Origin: Streptomyces klenkii
GTDB taxonomy: Bacteria; Actinomycetota; Actinomycetes; Streptomycetales; Streptomycetaceae
Assembly (NCBI RefSeq): GCF_003626645.1
Contig: NZ_RBAM01000003.1
Location: forward strand, 248,001-312,000
Length of the DNA: 64,000 nucleotides
Direction: 5' to 3'
Shown: one piece after another, positions 44,028 through 54,872 of the stretch
Numbering within the stretch: position 1 is the first letter of the stretch
Layout: each line of letters starts with the position of its first letter
Notes under the pieces: generated by a model
The model's database searches: none
Told to the model about the DNA's origin: nothing
Seen by the model: only the letters and a program-made list of their open reading frames with translations
Program-made: the position numbers and the translations under genes

Positions 44028-44118
44028 ACTCGCGGGAGCCCGGACGACCGGGCTGAGAGGGAGGCTGACCGGCCTCCGACCGTACGAACCTGATCCGGGT
44101 CATGCCGGCGAAGGGAGG
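44028..44118 (+). promoter_or_regulatory. TPP riboswitch (thi-box)
   Basis: The conserved elements are in order: GGGCTGAGA (CTGAGA at 44053-44058), a variable P3 hairpin formed by GGAGGC and GGCCTCC, ACCTGATC at 44088-44095 and GCGAAGGGAG at 44108-44117. The last element lies at the thiO ribosome binding site, so thiamine pyrophosphate binding probably blocks translation; no intrinsic terminator lies between it and thiO. Confidence 0.93.
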
Positions 44119-44131
44119 GGCTGGACGCCTC

Positions 44132-46418
<2,287 letters not shown>

Positions 46419-46420
46419 CA

Positions 46421-46470
46421 GGGCTCCGCCCCGGACCCCTTTTGTCCTCAATCGCCGGACGGGCTTAATT
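46421..46470 (+). repeat. Common Streptomyces intergenic repeat
   Basis: GGCTCCGCCCCGGACCCC followed by TCCTCAATCGCCGGACGGGCT is a motif I recognise as recurring between genes in Streptomyces genomes. Only one copy is in this window, so its repetitive nature is from memory. It follows thiG and may help end transcription. Confidence 0.45.
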
Positions 46471-46514
46471 TCTGCTGAGGACGCTCGTAGGTCAGGGCTT
46501 CATCCTCACCCTTT

Positions 46515-46520
46515 TAGACT
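46515..46520 (+). promoter_or_regulatory. Candidate -10 element of the PASTA kinase gene
   Basis: TAGACT at 46515-46520 ends 6 nt before the GTG start, predicting a leaderless transcript. There is no convincing -35. Confidence 0.4.
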
Positions 46521-46526
46521 CGTCGC

Positions 46527-48488
46527 GTGGATACGACGCTAGGGGACCCGCTCGTCGGGCACACGCTCGACGGCCGCTACCGGGTCGAGGCCCGCATCGC
46601 CGTGGGCGGCATGGCCACGGTCTACCGCGCCCTCGACACCCGGCTCGACCGGGTGCTCGCGGTCAAGGTGATGCACCCCGCCCTCGCCTCGGACACGGCC
46701 TTCGTGGAGCGTTTCATCCGCGAGGCCAAGTCCGTCGCGCGCCTCGACCACCCCAATGTGGTGGGTGTCTACGACCAGGGCACCGACGGCCCGTACGTCT
46801 ATCTGGCGATGGAGTACGTGCCCGGGTGCACGCTGCGCGACGTGCTGCGCGAGCGCGGGGCCCTCCAGCCCCGCGCCGCCCTCGACATCCTGGAGCCGGT
46901 GCTGGCCGCGCTCGGCGCGGCCCACCTCGCGGGGCTCGTGCACCGCGACATGAAGCCCGAGAACGTCCTCATCGGGGACGACGGCCGCGTGAAGGTCGCC
47001 GACTTCGGGCTCGTACGGGCCGTGGACACCGACACCACCGCCTCGACCGGATCCGTCCTGGGCACGGTGTCCTACCTGGCCCCCGAGCAGCTGGAGCACG
47101 GCACCGCCGATCCGCGCGTGGACGTCTACGCCTGCGGCGTCGTCCTCTACGAGATGCTGACGGGCGCCAAGCCGCACACCGGCGGCACCCCGGCCCAGAT
47201 CCTCTACCAGCACCTGCACACGGACGTCCCGGCGCCGTCGGCGGCCGTGCCGGGGCTGCCCTCCGGGCTGGACGGGCTCGTCGCCGAGGCGGCGTCCCGC
47301 GACCCGCAGCTGCGCCCGGCCGACGCGGTCGCGCTGCTCGGCGTGGCCCGCGCGGTGCGCGAGGGGCTGAGCGACGAGCAGCTCGACGCGCTGCCGCCGC
47401 AGGCGCTCACCGACGCCGCCACCGGCCGCCGCGCGGCGGGCTCCGAGGACCGCACCAGCGTGCTGCCCCGGCCCGCGGCCCGGCCGCTGCCCGCCGAGGG
47501 CGGCGAGCAGCAGATCAACCGGACGACGCGCCTTCCGCAGCCGCCCGCGCCCCCGGCCCCGCCGGCTCCCCCCGCGGGCCCCGGCGCCCGCTTCCGGCAG
47601 CTGCCGCGGCGCGGGATCATCGCCGTGGTGGCGGCCCTGCTGGCCGTGCTGATCGGCACCGGCGTCTGGTACATCAACGCGGGCCAGTTCACGACCGTCC
47701 CCGCCGTCCTGGACATGACCCGGGAGAAGGCGGAGAAGACCCTGGACGACGCGGGGCTCGGGGTGCGCGCGAAGGAGGACTTCAGCGACACCGTCGAGCG
47801 CGGCCACGTCATCGCCGCCGACCCGGCGCCCGGCAAGCGCATCCGCAACACCGGCAAGGTGACGATCACCCTCTCGCGCGGGCCCGCGCGGGCCGAGGTG
47901 CCCAACGTCGCCGGCATGCCCTTCGACGAGGCGAAGAAGAAGATCGAGGACGCGGGGCTGACGGTGGGCGAGGTCGGCAAGCAGTTCAGCACCGAGACCC
48001 CGCAGGGCTCCGTGCTGGCCACCGATCCGAAGCCGGGCGAGCAGCGCCGGCCGGAGGCGCCGGTCGCGCTGACCGTCAGCAAGGGCGCACCCCTGGACGT
48101 GCCGGACGTACGGGGCATGCCCGTCGACGCCGCGACGGCCGCCCTGCGCGACAAGGGCTTCGACGCCAAGGTGTCGGACGCCCAGGTGTTCTCCGACCGC
48201 GCCAAGGGCTCCGTGGCCGAGCAGTCCCCCGGCATGGGCGACAAGGCCGCCAAGGGCGACACCGTGACCCTCACCGTCTCCAAGGGCAAGGAGATGCTGC
48301 CGGTCCCGGACGTCACCGGGAAGAGCGAGGCCGACGCCAAGCGGCTGCTGACCGACGCCGGCTTCAAGGTGAAGGTCGACAAGCCGTTCTTCTTCCCGCA
48401 GGACTCCGTGGACAGCCAGTCGGTCAAGGGCGGCGAGCAGGCCGCCAAGGGCGACACGATCACCATCAAGCTCAAGGGCGGTCTGTAA
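46527..48488 (+). CDS. Membrane Ser/Thr protein kinase with four PASTA domains
   Basis: A 653-residue receptor-type kinase. The kinase domain (about 15-275) has the glycine loop, VLAVKVMHPAL (ATP Lys), HRDMKPEN and DFG. A Pro-rich linker precedes a membrane helix near 365-385 (GIIAVVAALLAVLIGTGVWYI). Four PASTA repeats follow to the C-terminus (starting near TVPAVLDM, AEVPNVAGM, DVPDVRGM, PVPDVTGK). PASTA domains bind muropeptides or lipid II, so the kinase probably reports wall status. It sits where M. tuberculosis has pknL, but its domains resemble PknB. GTG start. Confidence 0.95.
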   Translation: MDTTLGDPLVGHTLDGRYRVEARIAVGGMATVYRALDTRLDRVLAVKVMHPALASDTAFVERFIREAKSVARLDHPNVVGVYDQGTDGPYVYLAMEYVPGCTLRDVLRERGALQPRAALDILEPVLAALGAAHLAGLVHRDMKPENVLIGDDGRVKVADFGLVRAVDTDTTASTGSVLGTVSYLAPEQLEHGTADPRVDVYACGVVLYEMLTGAKPHTGGTPAQILYQHLHTDVPAPSAAVPGLPSGLDGLVAEAASRDPQLRPADAVALLGVARAVREGLSDEQLDALPPQALTDAATGRRAAGSEDRTSVLPRPAARPLPAEGGEQQINRTTRLPQPPAPPAPPAPPAGPGARFRQLPRRGIIAVVAALLAVLIGTGVWYINAGQFTTVPAVLDMTREKAEKTLDDAGLGVRAKEDFSDTVERGHVIAADPAPGKRIRNTGKVTITLSRGPARAEVPNVAGMPFDEAKKKIEDAGLTVGEVGKQFSTETPQGSVLATDPKPGEQRRPEAPVALTVSKGAPLDVPDVRGMPVDAATAALRDKGFDAKVSDAQVFSDRAKGSVAEQSPGMGDKAAKGDTVTLTVSKGKEMLPVPDVTGKSEADAKRLLTDAGFKVKVDKPFFFPQDSVDSQSVKGGEQAAKGDTITIKLKGGL

Positions 48489-48490
48489 CC

Positions 48491-49402
48491 GTGACGGCAG
48501 TGGCAGCAGCGGCAGTGCTGGAGGAGCCGGTGGCGGGGCGGCTGCGCAACCCCGTGGGCGGTCACGTCCCGGTGGCCGGCGGGCTGGCCAAAACGGGCCT
48601 CTCCTACGCCCGGGAGATCGGCGCGGAGACCCTTCAGGTCTTCGTCGCCAACCCGCGCGGCTGGGCGACCCCGGCGGGCAACCCGCGCCAGGACGAGGAG
48701 TTCCGCGCCGCGTGCGCGCAGGAGTCCCTGCCGGTGTGGGTGCACGCCCCGTATCTGATCAACTTCGGCTCGCACACCGAGGCGACGGTCGAGCTGTCCG
48801 CGGAGTCGATGCGGCACTCGCTGCGCCGCGGGCGGGCCATCGGAGCGCAGGGCGTGGTCGTGCACACCGGGTCCGCGACGGGCGGGCGGGCGCGCCGCGC
48901 GGCCCTGGAGCAGGTTCACGAGCGGCTGCTGCCGCTGCTGGACGAGCTGACGCACGACGACGACCCCTGGCTGCTGCTGGAGCCCACGGCCGGCCAGGGC
49001 TCCTCGCTGTGCTCGCTCGTGGAAGACCTCGGCCCGTACTTCGAGGCCCTGGAGCACCACCCGAAGCTCGGGGTGTGCCTGGACACCTGCCACGTCTTCG
49101 CGGCGGGCCACGACCTCGCCGAGCCGGGCGGCATGAAGCGCACCCTCGACGAGCTGGTCTCCGTGACCGGCGAGGGGCGGCTGAAGCTGATCCACGCCAA
49201 CGACTCGAAGGCCGCCGTGGGCGCGCACCTGGACCGGCACGAGAACATCGGGGCCGGCCACATCGGCGCCGGCCCGTTCGGGGAGCTCTTCCGCCACCCG
49301 GCGACGGCCGGCGTGCCGCTGACGATCGAGACGCCGGGCGGCCCCGCGGGCCACGCCGCGGACGTGGCCCGGCTGAAGGAACTGCGCGCGGGCGCCTGCT
49401 AG
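48491..49402 (+). CDS. nfo: Deoxyribonuclease IV (endonuclease IV, AP endonuclease)
   Basis: A zinc-dependent base-excision-repair enzyme that cuts at abasic sites. The 303-residue TIM-barrel protein shows VVVHTGSATGG, LLLEPTAGQGSSLCSLVEDL, GVCLDTCHVFAAGHDL and HANDSKAAVGAHLDRHENIGAGHIG, which carry the metal-binding His, Glu and Asp residues of the family. GTG start 2 nt after the kinase stop, so it is co-transcribed with the kinase. Its N-terminal 20 residues are unconserved and the start could be slightly later. Confidence 0.92.
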   Translation: MTAVAAAAVLEEPVAGRLRNPVGGHVPVAGGLAKTGLSYAREIGAETLQVFVANPRGWATPAGNPRQDEEFRAACAQESLPVWVHAPYLINFGSHTEATVELSAESMRHSLRRGRAIGAQGVVVHTGSATGGRARRAALEQVHERLLPLLDELTHDDDPWLLLEPTAGQGSSLCSLVEDLGPYFEALEHHPKLGVCLDTCHVFAAGHDLAEPGGMKRTLDELVSVTGEGRLKLIHANDSKAAVGAHLDRHENIGAGHIGAGPFGELFRHPATAGVPLTIETPGGPAGHAADVARLKELRAGAC

Positions 49403-49406
49403 CCGG

Positions 49407-50039
49407 CTACAGCTCGGGGCCCTCGCCCGGCTGTTCCTGGTAGGAGTAGCGCTGCTCGCGCCAGGGGTCACCGATGTTGTGGTAGCCCCGCTCCTCCCAG
49501 AAGCCGCGCCGGTCGGCGGTCATGTACTCCACGCCGCGCACCCATTTGGGCCCCTTCCACGCGTACAGGTGCGGCACGACGAGGCGGACCGGGAAGCCGT
49601 GCTCGGCGGTGAGCTGCTCACCGTCCTTGTGCGTGGCGAAAATCGTCTGCTCGGCGGCGAAGTCGGCCAGCCGCAGGTTCGAGCTGAAGCCGTACTCGGC
49701 CCACACCATCACATGGGTGACCCCGGGCGCGGGCGGCGCGAGTTCGAGCACCGTACGGGCCGAGACGCCGCCCCATTCGGCGCCGAGGACGCTGTACTTC
49801 GTGACGCAGTGCAGGTCGGCCACGACCGTCGTGTACGGCAGGGCGGTGAACGCGTCGTGGGTCCAGCAGTGCTTGTCCCCGTCGGCGGTCGAGCCGAAGA
49901 CCCTGAACTCCCAGCGGTCCGGCCTGAACCTCGGCACCGGGCCGTAGTGCGTCACCGGCCAGCCGCGCTGAAGACGCTGCCCGGGCGGCAGCTGGGGGAG
50001 CTCCCCTTTGCGGCTTTCGGTGTTTTTAGAGGGCCCCAT
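49407..50039 (-). CDS. Sulfite oxidase-like molybdopterin oxidoreductase
   Basis: A 210-residue protein of the sulfite-oxidase/YedY fold. The conserved molybdenum-ligand Cys is in VVADLHCVTKYSVLGAEWGGV near residue 78; FPVRLVVPHLYAWKGPKWVRGVEYM and FWEERGYHNIGDPWREQRY are typical. No twin-arginine signal peptide is present, suggesting a cytoplasmic enzyme. The physiological substrate is unknown. It converges on nfo with 4 nt between stops. Confidence 0.87.
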   Translation of the reverse strand: MGPSKNTESRKGELPQLPPGQRLQRGWPVTHYGPVPRFRPDRWEFRVFGSTADGDKHCWTHDAFTALPYTTVVADLHCVTKYSVLGAEWGGVSARTVLELAPPAPGVTHVMVWAEYGFSSNLRLADFAAEQTIFATHKDGEQLTAEHGFPVRLVVPHLYAWKGPKWVRGVEYMTADRRGFWEERGYHNIGDPWREQRYSYQEQPGEGPEL

Positions 50040-50106
50040 GCCCCCATGGTGTCAGACCTTTCACGCCACCGGTGACCAGGGGTTCTCGTATTCGGACAAC
50101 TCCCAC

Positions 50107-50120
50107 TAAGTGTGCACTTA
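50107..50120. promoter_or_regulatory. Inverted repeat upstream of bfr
   Basis: TAAGTG-TG-CACTTA is an inverted repeat of 6-bp arms with a 2-bp centre, 75 nt upstream of the bacterioferritin ATG. It could be an operator but does not match the iron box found at bfd. Confidence 0.3.
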
Positions 50121-50194
50121 CTGGACGGTTTCGAAGGGCGGTGCGAGGATGCGCGCAACCTGCCAGTCACCCCTGCTTGGAAGGAGCCTTTGCG

Positions 50195-50683
50195 ATGCAG
50201 GGCGACCCCGAGGTCATCGAGTTCCTCAATGAACAGCTGACTGCCGAGCTGACCGCCATCAATCAGTACTTCCTGCACGCGAAGCTGCAGGAGCACCACG
50301 GCTGGACCAAGATCGCGTCGCATACGCGCGCCGAGTCGTTCGACGAGATGCGGCACGCGGAGACCCTCACCGACCGGATCATCTTCCTGGAGGGGCTGCC
50401 CAACTACCAGCGGCTCTTCCACGTCCGGGTCGGCCAGACCATCACGGAGATGTTCCAGGCCGACCGGCAGGTCGAGGTCGAGGCCATCGACCGCCTGCGG
50501 CGCGGGGTGGAGGTCATGCGGGCCAAGGGCGACATCACCTCGGCCAACATCTTCGAGTCGATCCTCGCGGACGAAGAGGATCACATCGACTATCTGGACA
50601 CCCAGCTGGAGCTGCTCGACAAGCTCGGCGAGGCGCTCTACATCGCGCAGTTCATCGAGCAGGAGAACGGCGGGTCGGACTGA
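50195..50683 (+). CDS. bfr: Bacterioferritin
   Basis: A 162-residue four-helix iron store that forms 24-mers with heme at dimer interfaces. The ferroxidase residues are in place: LTAELTAINQYFLHAK (Glu18), ESFDEMRHAETL (Glu51, His54, with the heme-ligand Met52), EVEAIDRLR and ADEEDHIDYLD (Glu, His). ATG at 50195 with AAGGAG. It is convergent with bfd, which encodes the probable reductase partner for iron release. Confidence 0.97.
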   Translation: MQGDPEVIEFLNEQLTAELTAINQYFLHAKLQEHHGWTKIASHTRAESFDEMRHAETLTDRIIFLEGLPNYQRLFHVRVGQTITEMFQADRQVEVEAIDRLRRGVEVMRAKGDITSANIFESILADEEDHIDYLDTQLELLDKLGEALYIAQFIEQENGGSD

Positions 50684-50690
50684 GCCGGCC

Positions 50691-50951
50691 CTAGGCCGCC
50701 TGGGGCTGCACTACGGGCATCCCGGGTATCTCGGCACTGAGCACGCCGGACTCCCCCTGGTCGGCCAGCTCGCGGCGCGGACAAGCGCCACGGCCGAGCA
50801 GCGCCTGGATGCGGCGCACGCAGCTTCCGCAGTCGGTGCCCGCCTTGCAGGCGGAGGCTATCTGCCGGGGCGTGCACGCGCCCTTGCCCGCGTGGTCACG
50901 CACCTGCTGCTCCGTGATGCCGAAGCACGAGCAGACGTACACGCGGTTCAC
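50691..50951 (-). CDS. bfd: Bacterioferritin-associated ferredoxin
   Basis: An 86-residue [2Fe-2S] protein that donates electrons to bacterioferritin to mobilise stored iron. The cluster cysteines are at VCSCFGIT (Cys-x-Cys) and TDCGSCVRRIQ (Cys-x-x-Cys) about 33 residues later, the Bfd pattern. The C-terminal 35 residues are unconserved. GTG start; an iron box lies 21 nt upstream. The bfr stop is 8 nt away on the other strand. Confidence 0.93.
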   Translation of the reverse strand: MNRVYVCSCFGITEQQVRDHAGKGACTPRQIASACKAGTDCGSCVRRIQALLGRGACPRRELADQGESGVLSAEIPGMPVVQPQAA

Positions 50952-50971
50952 CGCCCAGCCGGGTTGATCAA

Positions 50972-50990
50972 TAAGGTAACCCTAACCTTA
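50972..50990 (-). promoter_or_regulatory. DmdR1/IdeR-type iron box upstream of bfd
   Basis: The minus-strand sequence TAAGGTTAGGGTTACCTTA matches the DtxR-family consensus TTAGGTTAGGCTAACCTAA at about 14 of 19 positions and is itself a near-palindrome. It lies just upstream of the bfd start, so iron-loaded DmdR1 should repress bfd. Confidence 0.75.
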
Positions 50991-51015
50991 CCCGGCGCGG
51001 TGGCCGAAAAACAAC

Positions 51016-51053
51016 GCGGTGGGGCGCGGATCACTCGATCCGCGCCCCACCGC
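51016..51053 (-). terminator. Hairpin terminator after the DAHP synthase gene
   Basis: A perfect 17-bp stem: 51016-51032 (GCGGTGGGGCGCGGATC) pairs with 51037-51053, with a 4-nt loop. It lies between the aroG stop and the bfd promoter. Confidence 0.8.
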
Positions 51054-51072
51054 CCGCCTACGTCACCGGCTC

Positions 51073-52431
<1,359 letters not shown>

Positions 52432-52598
52432 CTACGGGGTCGCGGCTGCTGTCCGGCCGCCGGACCGCACTTTGAGACACGCGGCGAGACGGGGGTACGG
52501 CACGGCCGGGGCGCCGCGCGCCCGCCGAATACCCCGGAACCTTCCGTTCCGCCGGGCCGGCGTCGTCCACTACCCGCCGGTAGGCAGGGTGGTTCGGG

Positions 52599-52604
52599 TA
52601 GGGT
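52599..52604 (+). promoter_or_regulatory. Candidate -10 element of the trp leader
   Basis: TAGGGT at 52599-52604 lies 7 nt before the leader-peptide ATG, predicting transcription from close to the start codon. No good -35 is seen. Confidence 0.35.
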
Positions 52605-52611
52605 GCCGAGC

Positions 52612-52668
52612 ATGTTCGCGCAGCAGAACCGCACCTGGTGGTGGACCGTCCGACCGGCGGCCCACTGA
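52612..52668 (+). CDS. trpL: trp operon leader peptide
   Basis: An 18-residue reading frame, MFAQQNRTWWWTVRPAAH, with three consecutive Trp codons (52636-52644) that stops 92 nt before the anthranilate synthase gene. Ribosome stalling here under Trp shortage should control the downstream hairpin. A trp attenuator in front of an anthranilate synthase gene has been described in Streptomyces venezuelae. Confidence 0.93.
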   Translation: MFAQQNRTWWWTVRPAAH

Positions 52669-52692
52669 TCGCGCGTACACGAAACGCATCGC

Positions 52693-52717
52693 GAAGGCCG
52701 CCCGAGGGGCGGCCTTC
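52693..52717 (+). terminator. trp attenuator hairpin
   Basis: GAAGGCCGCCC (52693-52703) pairs exactly with 52707-52717 over a 3-nt loop, and a short T-run (GTTTCCC) follows. It lies between the leader peptide and trpEG, where a transcription attenuator is expected. Confidence 0.85.
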
Positions 52718-52759
52718 CGCGTTTCCCGGGCCGTTCCTCCCTCACCGGAAGGAACCCCC

Positions 52760-54736
52760 ATGACCCGCGCCACCGCACCGGCCGCCGGCACCACCGCCCT
52801 GCTCGCCCGGCTGACCGGCCCCGGCTGCCCGCCCTTCGCCCTCCTCCACCGCCGCACGCCCGGCCCGCCGCCCGGTGCCGGCGGGGACGCGGCGGGTGCC
52901 CCCGCCGGCACCGTCGAGCTGCTCCTCGGCCCCGTCGAGGAGGTCGAGCGCCTCACCGACATCCCGCTGCCCACCGGCCGGCCCGGCGGGGACCGCCCCG
53001 TCCACGACGCCCTCGCCCTCGTGCCCTTCCGGCAGATCCGCGAGCGCGGCTTCGACGTCCGCGACGACGGCACGCCGCTGGCCGTCCTGCGCCCCCGGGA
53101 GACCCACGAGCTGCCCCTCGACGAGGTGGTCGCCGCGCTGCCCGCCCACGCCGTACGGGTCGAGGGCGGCGCGTTCGACGTGAGCGACGACGCCTACGCG
53201 GACATCGTCCGGCGCGTCATCGACGACGAGATCGGCAGCGGCGAAGGCGCCAACTTCGTCATCCGGCGGACCTTCGAGGGCGAGATCCACGGCTTCACGC
53301 CCGCCGACGCCCTGGCCCTCTTCCGGCGGCTGCTGACCGGCGAGCGCGGCGCGTACTGGACGTACGTCGTGCACACCGGCGACCGCACCCTCGTCGGCGC
53401 CAGCCCGGAGGTGCACGTGCGCATGTCCGGCGGGACCGTCGTCATGAACCCCATCAGCGGCACCTACCGCTACCCCGCCTCCGGTCCCGCCAAGGACGGC
53501 CTCCTGGCCTTCCTCCACGACCGCAAGGAGGTCGAGGAGCTGTCCATGGTCGTGGACGAGGAGCTGAAGATGATGTGCACCGTCGGCGACATGGGCGGCG
53601 TCGTCGTCGGGCCGCGGCTCAAGGAGATGGCCCACCTCGCCCACACCGAGTACGAGCTGCGCGGGCGCTCCTCGCTCGACGTGCGCGACGTCCTGCGCGA
53701 GACCCTCTTCGCCGCCACCGTCACCGGCTCCCCCGTGCAGAACGCCTGTCGCGTCATCGAACGCCACGAGCCCGGCGGGCGCGGCTATTACTCGGGCGCC
53801 CTCGCGCTCATCGGCCGCGACGCGGGCGGGGCCCGCACCCTGGACTCGCCCATCCTCATCCGCACCGCCGACATCGACCGCCGCGGCAGGCTCCGTGTCG
53901 GCGTCGGCGCCACGCTCGTGCGCCGCTCCGACCCGTACGCCGAGGTCGCCGAGACCCACGCCAAGGCGGCGGGCGTCCTCGCGGCCCTCGGCGTCCGCGC
54001 CCCGCGGGTCGGCCGGCCGGCGGCGGCGCCCGCCCGGCTCGCCGACGACCCGCAGGTGCGCGCCGCGCTCGACGCCCGCCGCGCGGACCTCGCCCCCTTC
54101 TGGCTGCGCATGCAGTCCGCCGGGGACACCCCGTCCACCGCCCGGCTGACCGGGCACGCCCTGGTGATCGACGGCGAGGACACGTTCACGGCCATGCTGG
54201 CCCACCTGCTGCGCACGTCCGGCCTGAGGGTGACCGTCCGCCGCTACGACGAGCCCGGCCTGCGCGAGGCCGCCCTGACCCACGAGGGGCCCGTCGTCCT
54301 GGGCCCCGGCCCCGGCAACCCCGCGGACGCCGCCGACCCCAAGATGACGCTGCTCCGCGGCCTGGCGGCGGAGCTCCTGCGCGGCCACCGGTACGGCCTG
54401 CTGGGCGTGTGCCTGGGGCACGAGCTGATCGCGGCGGAACTGGGCCTGGAGATCGTCCGCAAGGACGTGCCGTTCCAGGGCGCGCAGGAGCGGATCGACT
54501 TCTTCGGGCGGCCGGAGACGGTGGGGTTCTACAACACGTTCACCGCGCGGTGTTCCGCCACCGCGGAGGCGGAGCTGGCGATGCACCGCATCGAACTGAG
54601 CCGGGACCCCGGCAGCGGGGACGTCCACGCGATCCGCGGCCCGGGATTCGCGGGCCTGCAATTCCACCCGGAGTCGATCCTGACCCTGGACGGCGCCACG
54701 ATCGTGGCGGAGCTGCTGGCGAGCGTTCTCGTGTGA
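52760..54736 (+). CDS. trpE: Fused anthranilate synthase (TrpE-TrpG)
   Basis: Converts chorismate and glutamine to anthranilate, the first step of Trp synthesis. Residues 1 to about 440 are the chorismate-utilising domain (NFVIRRTFEGEIHGF, MNPISGTYRYP, VEELSMVVDEELKMMC, and TVTGSPVQNACRVIERHE). From about 465 to 658 a glutamine amidotransferase follows, with GPGPGNPAD, the nucleophile Cys in GVCLGHELIA, and the QFHPESIL His-Glu pair. ATG after GGAAGGAA. Fused enzymes of this shape also include PhzE-type aminodeoxyisochorismate synthases; the Trp attenuator upstream supports anthranilate synthase. Confidence 0.92.
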   Translation: MTRATAPAAGTTALLARLTGPGCPPFALLHRRTPGPPPGAGGDAAGAPAGTVELLLGPVEEVERLTDIPLPTGRPGGDRPVHDALALVPFRQIRERGFDVRDDGTPLAVLRPRETHELPLDEVVAALPAHAVRVEGGAFDVSDDAYADIVRRVIDDEIGSGEGANFVIRRTFEGEIHGFTPADALALFRRLLTGERGAYWTYVVHTGDRTLVGASPEVHVRMSGGTVVMNPISGTYRYPASGPAKDGLLAFLHDRKEVEELSMVVDEELKMMCTVGDMGGVVVGPRLKEMAHLAHTEYELRGRSSLDVRDVLRETLFAATVTGSPVQNACRVIERHEPGGRGYYSGALALIGRDAGGARTLDSPILIRTADIDRRGRLRVGVGATLVRRSDPYAEVAETHAKAAGVLAALGVRAPRVGRPAAAPARLADDPQVRAALDARRADLAPFWLRMQSAGDTPSTARLTGHALVIDGEDTFTAMLAHLLRTSGLRVTVRRYDEPGLREAALTHEGPVVLGPGPGNPADAADPKMTLLRGLAAELLRGHRYGLLGVCLGHELIAAELGLEIVRKDVPFQGAQERIDFFGRPETVGFYNTFTARCSATAEAELAMHRIELSRDPGSGDVHAIRGPGFAGLQFHPESILTLDGATIVAELLASVLV

Positions 54737-54757
54737 CGCAAGGCGCTGGGACGCGTA

Positions 54758-54802
54758 GGGCCGTTTGCGGGGCGTAAAGCGAAGCAGCCCCGCAAACGGC
54801 CC
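54758..54802. terminator. Bidirectional terminator between trpEG and pfkA
   Basis: A perfect 16-bp stem: 54758-54773 (GGGCCGTTTGCGGGGC) pairs with 54787-54802, with a 13-nt loop. It separates convergent genes. Confidence 0.8.
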
Positions 54803-54872
54803 GGAGCGGCGCGGCGCCGACCCGGGCCACGGCGGGATCCCGCGGTCGCAGGGGCAGCAGCCTGCCACGTGC

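Noticed and set aside
46421..46470. Considered as an intrinsic terminator after thiG
   Set aside because: The hairpin potential is short and imperfect; I list it only as a common intergenic repeat.
46539..49471. Large minus-strand frames opposite the PASTA kinase and nfo
   Set aside because: Antisense shadows without motifs; both plus-strand genes have complete catalytic signatures.
52570..52600. -35 element for the trp leader
   Set aside because: No hexamer with TTG at 16-18 bp from TAGGGT; only the -10 was kept as a weak candidate.
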